Positions 59,789-64,000 of a stretch of 64,000 nucleotides of DNA are shown here, in pieces. Both the position numbers and the translations under genes were made by a program. A model generated the notes under the pieces. The model was not told the origin of the DNA. It saw nothing but the letters and a program-made list of their open reading frames with translations, and did not search any database. Each line of letters begins with the position of its first letter. The stretch's first letter is position 1. This DNA comes from Mycolicibacterium tusciae (GTDB lineage Bacteria > Actinomycetota > Actinomycetes > Mycobacteriales > Mycobacteriaceae), in the NCBI RefSeq assembly GCF_002086795.1, contig NZ_MVIM01000022.1, positions 34,926 to 98,925 of the forward strand, given 5' to 3'.

Positions 59789-60841
59789 GTGATGGGCCTA
59801 CAAGAGCTGTGGTTCTTCATCATTGCCGTCCTGTTCGGCGGCTTCGTCCTGCTCGAGGGCTTCGACTTCGGGGTCGGCATGCTGATGGCCCCATTCGGAC
59901 GGGCGGGCAAGAGCAGCGGCGCGGATCCCGAACAGCGCAGGCGCGCCGCGCTCAACACCATCGGTCCGGTGTGGGATGCCAATGAGGTCTGGTTGATCAC
60001 TGCGGGCGCAGCGATGTTCGCAGCGTTCCCGAACTGGTACGCCACGATGTTCTCGGCGCTGTATCTGCCCCTGCTGGCCATCCTGGTCGGAATGATCGTG
60101 CGCGTCGTGGGTATCGAATGGCGCGGCAAGATCGACGATCCGCGTTGGCGCACATGGGCCGACGCCGGTATCGCGGCCGGATCCTGGTTGCCCGCCATCC
60201 TGTGGGGCGTCGCGTTCGCGATCCTGGTGCGGGGTCTACCCATCGATGCCAACGGCCGGGCTCACCTGTCGATCGGCGATGTCCTCAACGGCTACACGGT
60301 TCTCGGCGGCCTCGCGACGGCGTCGCTGTTCGCGTTCTACGGTGCGGTGTTCGTGGCATTGAAGACCGCAGGTCCAGTGCGCGACGACGCATTCCGCTTC
60401 GCCCGCGTGTTGTCGCTGCCGGCCATCGTGTTCGCAGGCGGGTTCGGACTCTGGACGCAACTGGCGCACGGCAAGACATGGACATGGTTGCCGCTGGGAA
60501 TCGCCGTGATCGCGCTGTTGACGGCGGTGGCACTGATGCTGACCCGCCGCCGTGAGGGCTGGGCGTTCGCCTCGACCATGGTGGTGGTCGCCTCGGTCGT
60601 GGTGCTGCTGTTCGGCACCATGTATCCGAATCTGTTGCCGTCCACACTGAATCCGGACTGGAACGTGACGATCTACAACGGTTCATCGACGCCGTACACG
60701 CTGGCGATCATGTCGTGGGCGTCCTTGACGCTGCTGCCGCTGGTGCTCGGATACCAGGGGTGGACGTACTGGGTGTTCCGCCGCAGGATCACCGCCGAAG
60801 CCATCCCGGCCTCAATCGGATTGTCACGGCAACGCACGTGA
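59789..60841 (+). CDS. cydB: Cytochrome bd oxidase subunit II
   Basis: A 350-residue membrane subunit with about nine TM helices. It begins LQELWFFIIAVLFGGFVLLEGFDFGVGML, the CydB signature, and has GPVWDANEVWLITAGAAMFAAFPNWYA. It partners CydA in the oxidase. It starts 6 bp after cydA. Its stop overlaps the GTG of cydD by 4 bp (GTGA). Confidence 0.97.
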   Translation: MMGLQELWFFIIAVLFGGFVLLEGFDFGVGMLMAPFGRAGKSSGADPEQRRRAALNTIGPVWDANEVWLITAGAAMFAAFPNWYATMFSALYLPLLAILVGMIVRVVGIEWRGKIDDPRWRTWADAGIAAGSWLPAILWGVAFAILVRGLPIDANGRAHLSIGDVLNGYTVLGGLATASLFAFYGAVFVALKTAGPVRDDAFRFARVLSLPAIVFAGGFGLWTQLAHGKTWTWLPLGIAVIALLTAVALMLTRRREGWAFASTMVVVASVVVLLFGTMYPNLLPSTLNPDWNVTIYNGSSTPYTLAIMSWASLTLLPLVLGYQGWTYWVFRRRITAEAIPASIGLSRQRT

Positions 60842-62442
60842 ACGGTCCTGTCGACCCGCGCCTGTGGCGTGCATCGACAGCGATGCGCCGTTTTCTCGTG
60901 TCGTCGACCGCATGCAGCGTGCTGATCGCCGGCGCCACGATCGCCTCCGCGGTAGTGCTGGCCGACATCGTGGCCCGCGTGATCACCGATCCGGATGCGC
61001 GCAGCCTCAGCCGACTGGCAGTGCCGCTGTCGATCCTGGTGCTGCTGTGGACATTCCGGACAGTGGTGACCTGGCAGCAGGGCCGGCTCGCACAGCGCGG
61101 GGCGAGCGAGGTGATTGCCGACCTCAGCCGGTCGGTGCTGGCGGCGACGACGGCCTTGCCGCCACGCCAGTTCGCGCAGCGCCGTGACGACGCCGCCATC
61201 CTCGTCACCCGGGGCCTCGACGGCCTGCGCAGTTACTTCACGGCATATCTACCCGCGCTGCTCGCCGCCGTGCTTCTGACACCGGCGACCGTCGCCGTGA
61301 TCGCTTGGTACGACTGGCGATCCGCATTGATCGTCTCGATCGCCCTGCCACTCATTCCGATTTTCATGATCCTGATCGGCCTCACCACCTCCGAGCGCTC
61401 TGCTGCGGCGTTACGCGCGATGGCCACGCTGCAGTCGCGCCTGCTGGATCTGGTGGCGGGCCTGCCGACACTGCGGGCCCTGCGACGCGTGGGAGGCTCT
61501 GCGACGCGGATCGCCGAATTGGGTGCCGCACATCGCCGTTCGACGATGGCGACGTTGCGCATCGCCTTCCTGTCTTCGCTGGTGCTCGAATTGCTGGCCA
61601 CACTCGGTGTGGCGCTCGTCGCGGTGAGCGTGGGGCTGCGGCTGGTCTACGGCGACGTGACGTTGACTGCGGGTCTCACGGCGCTGCTACTGGCACCCGA
61701 GGTGTTCTGGCCACTGCGCCGCGTCGGTGCGGCCTATCACGCCGCACAGGACGGAAAGACAGCCGCCGACAACGCTTTCCGTCTCGTCGACACGCTGCCG
61801 TCCTCGGTGGGCGGGACGCGCCACGTGACGGCCGCGGGTGCCACCATCGACATCACGGCTCTCGACGCCACCGTCGAGCCCGGCCGGGTGACCGTCATCG
61901 CCGGGCCCAACGGAGCGGGCAAGACCACGCTGCTGCACGCCATTCTGGGTCTCACCGAGCAGGAGTCCGGCCGGATTCGCGTCGACGCCATCGACGTGGC
62001 CGATCTGGACCTGCCCGCCTGGTGGGCACAGGTCGCCTGGCTCGCGCATCGCCCCGCGATCATTCCCGGTACCGTTCGGCAGAATCTCGAGCTCTTCGGA
62101 CCGCTCGACGATATCGAGAAGGCCTGCCGGATGGCTTGTTTCGATGAGGTGCTGGCCGACTTGCCCGATGGCCTGAACACCATGCTGGGCAGCGGCGGCG
62201 TCGGCCTCTCACTCGGTCAGCGCCAACGACTCGGACTGGCCCGGGTGCTCGGATCGGCCGCTCCCGTCCTGCTTCTCGACGAACCGACCGCTCACCTCGA
62301 CGCCGAGGTCGAAGACAAAGTGCTCAACGCCATCACCACACGCGCCGCCGCCGGTGCGACGGTGATCGTGGTCGGCCACCGCGCACCGGTGCTCGCCACC
62401 GGCGAGCGCGTCCTGCAGCTCGGGAGCCTCGTCGATGTTTGA
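60838..62442 (+). CDS. cydD: Thiol reductant ABC exporter subunit CydD
   Basis: A 534-residue half-ABC exporter with six TM helices and a C-terminal ATPase. Walker A is GPNGAGKTT, signature LSLGQRQRLGLARVL, Walker B VLLLDEPTAHLD. CydDC is needed for assembly of cytochrome bd, exporting thiols or handling heme. GTG 60838 is chosen from the 4-bp overlap with cydB; the frame stays open further upstream inside cydB but that is a shadow. Confidence 0.94.
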   Translation: MNGPVDPRLWRASTAMRRFLVSSTACSVLIAGATIASAVVLADIVARVITDPDARSLSRLAVPLSILVLLWTFRTVVTWQQGRLAQRGASEVIADLSRSVLAATTALPPRQFAQRRDDAAILVTRGLDGLRSYFTAYLPALLAAVLLTPATVAVIAWYDWRSALIVSIALPLIPIFMILIGLTTSERSAAALRAMATLQSRLLDLVAGLPTLRALRRVGGSATRIAELGAAHRRSTMATLRIAFLSSLVLELLATLGVALVAVSVGLRLVYGDVTLTAGLTALLLAPEVFWPLRRVGAAYHAAQDGKTAADNAFRLVDTLPSSVGGTRHVTAAGATIDITALDATVEPGRVTVIAGPNGAGKTTLLHAILGLTEQESGRIRVDAIDVADLDLPAWWAQVAWLAHRPAIIPGTVRQNLELFGPLDDIEKACRMACFDEVLADLPDGLNTMLGSGGVGLSLGQRQRLGLARVLGSAAPVLLLDEPTAHLDAEVEDKVLNAITTRAAAGATVIVVGHRAPVLATGERVLQLGSLVDV

Positions 62443-63925
62443 GTTGCTGCGCCCGCGGCTTCCCCGGCTGCTGCTCGCCATCCTGTTCGGAGTGCTGTCC
62501 CTTGGCAGTGCGCTCGCCCTGGCGGGTGTGGCGGCATGGCTGATCACCAGGGCCTGGCAGATGCCGCCGGTGCTGCACCTGACGGTGGCGGCCGTGGCGG
62601 TGCGCGCACTGGGTATCTCGCGCGGAGTGCTGGGCTACTGCGAACGGCTGGCGTCGCACGACACCGCCCTGCGCGCCGCCGCCGACGTCCGGGAGCGACT
62701 GTACGCACAGCTCGCCGCAGGACCCGCCGACGCGGTGCTGCGGCGGCATACCGGTGAACTGGTCAGCGACATCGGCGCATCGGTCGACGAGCTCTCCGAT
62801 GTGCTCGTGCGCGCGGCGGTCCCCATATCGGTGGCGGCCATCCTCGGTACCGCCGCCACCGTCGTCATCGCCGTCATCTCCCCCGCGGCCGCCATTGTCC
62901 TGATGTTGTGCTTGCTGCTTGCGGGCGTCGTCGCACCCGTTCTGACCGCCTGTGCCGCGACGGCCGCTGAACAGCTTGCGGCACAACATCGTTCACAGCG
63001 CGATACAGCAGCCATGATCGCACTCGAACACGCGCCCGAGCTCCGGGTGAGCGGTCGGCTCGACGAGCTGCTGGCCGACGCCGACCGGCAGCAACGCGAC
63101 TGGGGCCGCGCCATCGACCGGGCAGCGGCACCCGCCGCCTTGGCATCGGCCGCTCCCATCGCGGCCATCGGCGCCAGCGTGCTGGGTGCTGTCATTTGCG
63201 GAATCGCCCTGGCGCCGACCGTGGCGCCGACCACGGTCGCGATACTGATGCTGTTGCCGCTCTCCGCTTTTGAGGCGACAACAGCGCTGCCCGCCGCCGG
63301 TGTCCAGCTGTTGCGTTCACGCCTCGCCGCACGCCGCCTGCACGTGCTGATCAACCCGGACAGCGACGACGCGCGCCGTCCGACGGTCCCCGAGATCAAC
63401 CTCGAACCCGGTGCCAGACTGGCGGTCACCGGCCCCAGCGGCTCCGGGAAGACGACGCTGCTGATGAACCTCGCGGGTCTGCTGCCCGAGGAGATCCCGT
63501 CGCAAACCGCCTTCTTTGCCGAGGATGCACATCTGTTCGCGACGACCGTTCGCGACAACCTCCTTGTCGCGCGTGGCGATGCGACCGACGACGAACTCCG
63601 TGCAGCCCTGCATCGTGTGGGGCTCGCCAATTGGCTCGACACGCTGCCCGACGGCCTGTCCACCGTCCTCGTCGGCGGGGCCGCGGCCGTTTCGGCGGGG
63701 CAGCGTAGAAGACTGCTGCTGGCCCGCGCGCTGGTTTCCAAGATGCCGATCCTGTTGCTCGACGAACCCACCGAACACCTCGACGCCGCCGATGGCGAAC
63801 GGCTACTCGCCGAAATGCTGACCCCCGGCGCTCTGTTCCCCGCCGAGCGCACGGTCGTCGTCGCCACCCATCACCTGCCGGCCGACTTTGAAAGTCCCGC
63901 CCTCAATCTCGGAGCCTGCGAGTAA
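62435..63925 (+). CDS. cydC: Thiol reductant ABC exporter subunit CydC
   Basis: A 496-residue partner of CydD with six TM helices and an ATPase domain. Walker A is GPSGSGKTT, signature VSAGQRRRLLLARAL, Walker B ILLLDEPTEHLD, and switch His in VVATHH. The nucleotide-binding domain is rather short: the region between Walker A and signature is compact, as in M. tuberculosis CydC. It overlaps cydD by 8 bp. Confidence 0.94.
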   Translation: MFELLRPRLPRLLLAILFGVLSLGSALALAGVAAWLITRAWQMPPVLHLTVAAVAVRALGISRGVLGYCERLASHDTALRAAADVRERLYAQLAAGPADAVLRRHTGELVSDIGASVDELSDVLVRAAVPISVAAILGTAATVVIAVISPAAAIVLMLCLLLAGVVAPVLTACAATAAEQLAAQHRSQRDTAAMIALEHAPELRVSGRLDELLADADRQQRDWGRAIDRAAAPAALASAAPIAAIGASVLGAVICGIALAPTVAPTTVAILMLLPLSAFEATTALPAAGVQLLRSRLAARRLHVLINPDSDDARRPTVPEINLEPGARLAVTGPSGSGKTTLLMNLAGLLPEEIPSQTAFFAEDAHLFATTVRDNLLVARGDATDDELRAALHRVGLANWLDTLPDGLSTVLVGGAAAVSAGQRRRLLLARALVSKMPILLLDEPTEHLDAADGERLLAEMLTPGALFPAERTVVVATHHLPADFESPALNLGACE

Positions 63926-63936
63926 CCTCAGACACC

Positions 63937-64000
63937 ATGAGCGAGCCGGACAAACCCGAAACGCCACCCCCGCCGACGAGGACGGTGGACAGGCCGTCGG
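63937..64000 (+). CDS. Start of a further gene, truncated by the window
   Basis: Only 21 codons are visible: MSEPDKPETPPPPTRTVDRP, a Pro/Thr-rich cytoplasmic N-terminus with no recognisable domain. TAACCT lies 8 nt before the ATG, suggesting a leaderless start. The product cannot be named. Confidence 0.5.
   Translation, partial: MSEPDKPETPPPPTRTVDRPS

Noticed and set aside
1..64000. CRISPR array
   Set aside because: No regularly spaced direct repeats were seen anywhere in the window; TnpB is not accompanied by cas genes.

Overview
The window is a GC-rich actinobacterial chromosome segment whose gene content and order match the Rv1620c-Rv1638 region of Mycobacterium tuberculosis. The shared genes are cydC/cydD/cydB/cydA, an HdeD-like protein, a Rv1625c-type cyclase, pdtaR, a DUF35 protein plus thiolase, polA, rpsA, coaE, uvrB, a Rv1634-type MFS protein, a Rv1636-type USP and uvrA. 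Extra genes (livJHMGF, glnHPQ, dps, mgtC, udgX) point to a free-living, fast-growing Mycobacterium/Mycolicibacterium. Many genes appear to start with leaderless mRNAs, with a TANNNT -10 box about 6-8 nt before an ATG or GTG.

Layout. 0-4.2 kb: two small secreted proteins (one hemophore-like), a convergent OmpR-type two-component pair, and a membrane-anchored esterase. 4.2-10 kb: four minus-strand genes consisting of two unrecognised proteins, a CHAT-domain caspase-like protease and a TPR protein, interrupted by one small plus-strand membrane-anchored protein. This is the best candidate for an undescribed system. 10-19.8 kb: LpqH-like lipoprotein, winged-helix protein, uvrA, metallo-beta-lactamase hydrolase, cytochrome P450, class I aldolase, an Lnt-like protein lacking the catalytic Cys, and a universal stress protein. 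20-26 kb: udgX, hydrolase, small secreted protein, SRPBCC protein, mgtC, MTA/SAH nucleosidase and an MFS transporter.

26-38 kb: uvrB, Rv1632c-like protein, secreted protein, coaE-grpB fusion, rpsA, PrsW-type membrane protease, LysE exporter, polA and a two-gene hypothetical operon. 38-47.3 kb: DUF35/thiolase pair, SMP-30 lactonase, small CC protein, then a branched-chain amino acid (liv) transport operon. A solo TnpB element sits between livH and livM. 47.5-50.7 kb: pdtaR, a tRNA with anticodon CAA, a small ORF bounded by a bidirectional-looking terminator, about 700 bp of AT-richer DNA without a convincing gene, and the class III adenylate cyclase. 50.7-57.5 kb: a minus-strand run glnH-glnP-glnQ-histidine kinase-response regulator-DUF2339-dps. 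57.7-64 kb: HdeD-like protein, the cytochrome bd oxidase operon cydABDC, and the first codons of one more gene.

DNA repair is a theme. uvrA, uvrB and polA each carry a match to the LexA-independent mycobacterial DNA-damage promoter (RecA-NDp/PafBC type), and udgX encodes a uracil-DNA glycosylase with the cross-linking KRRIH loop. All function assignments come from reading motifs and from knowledge of gene order; no database search was run.
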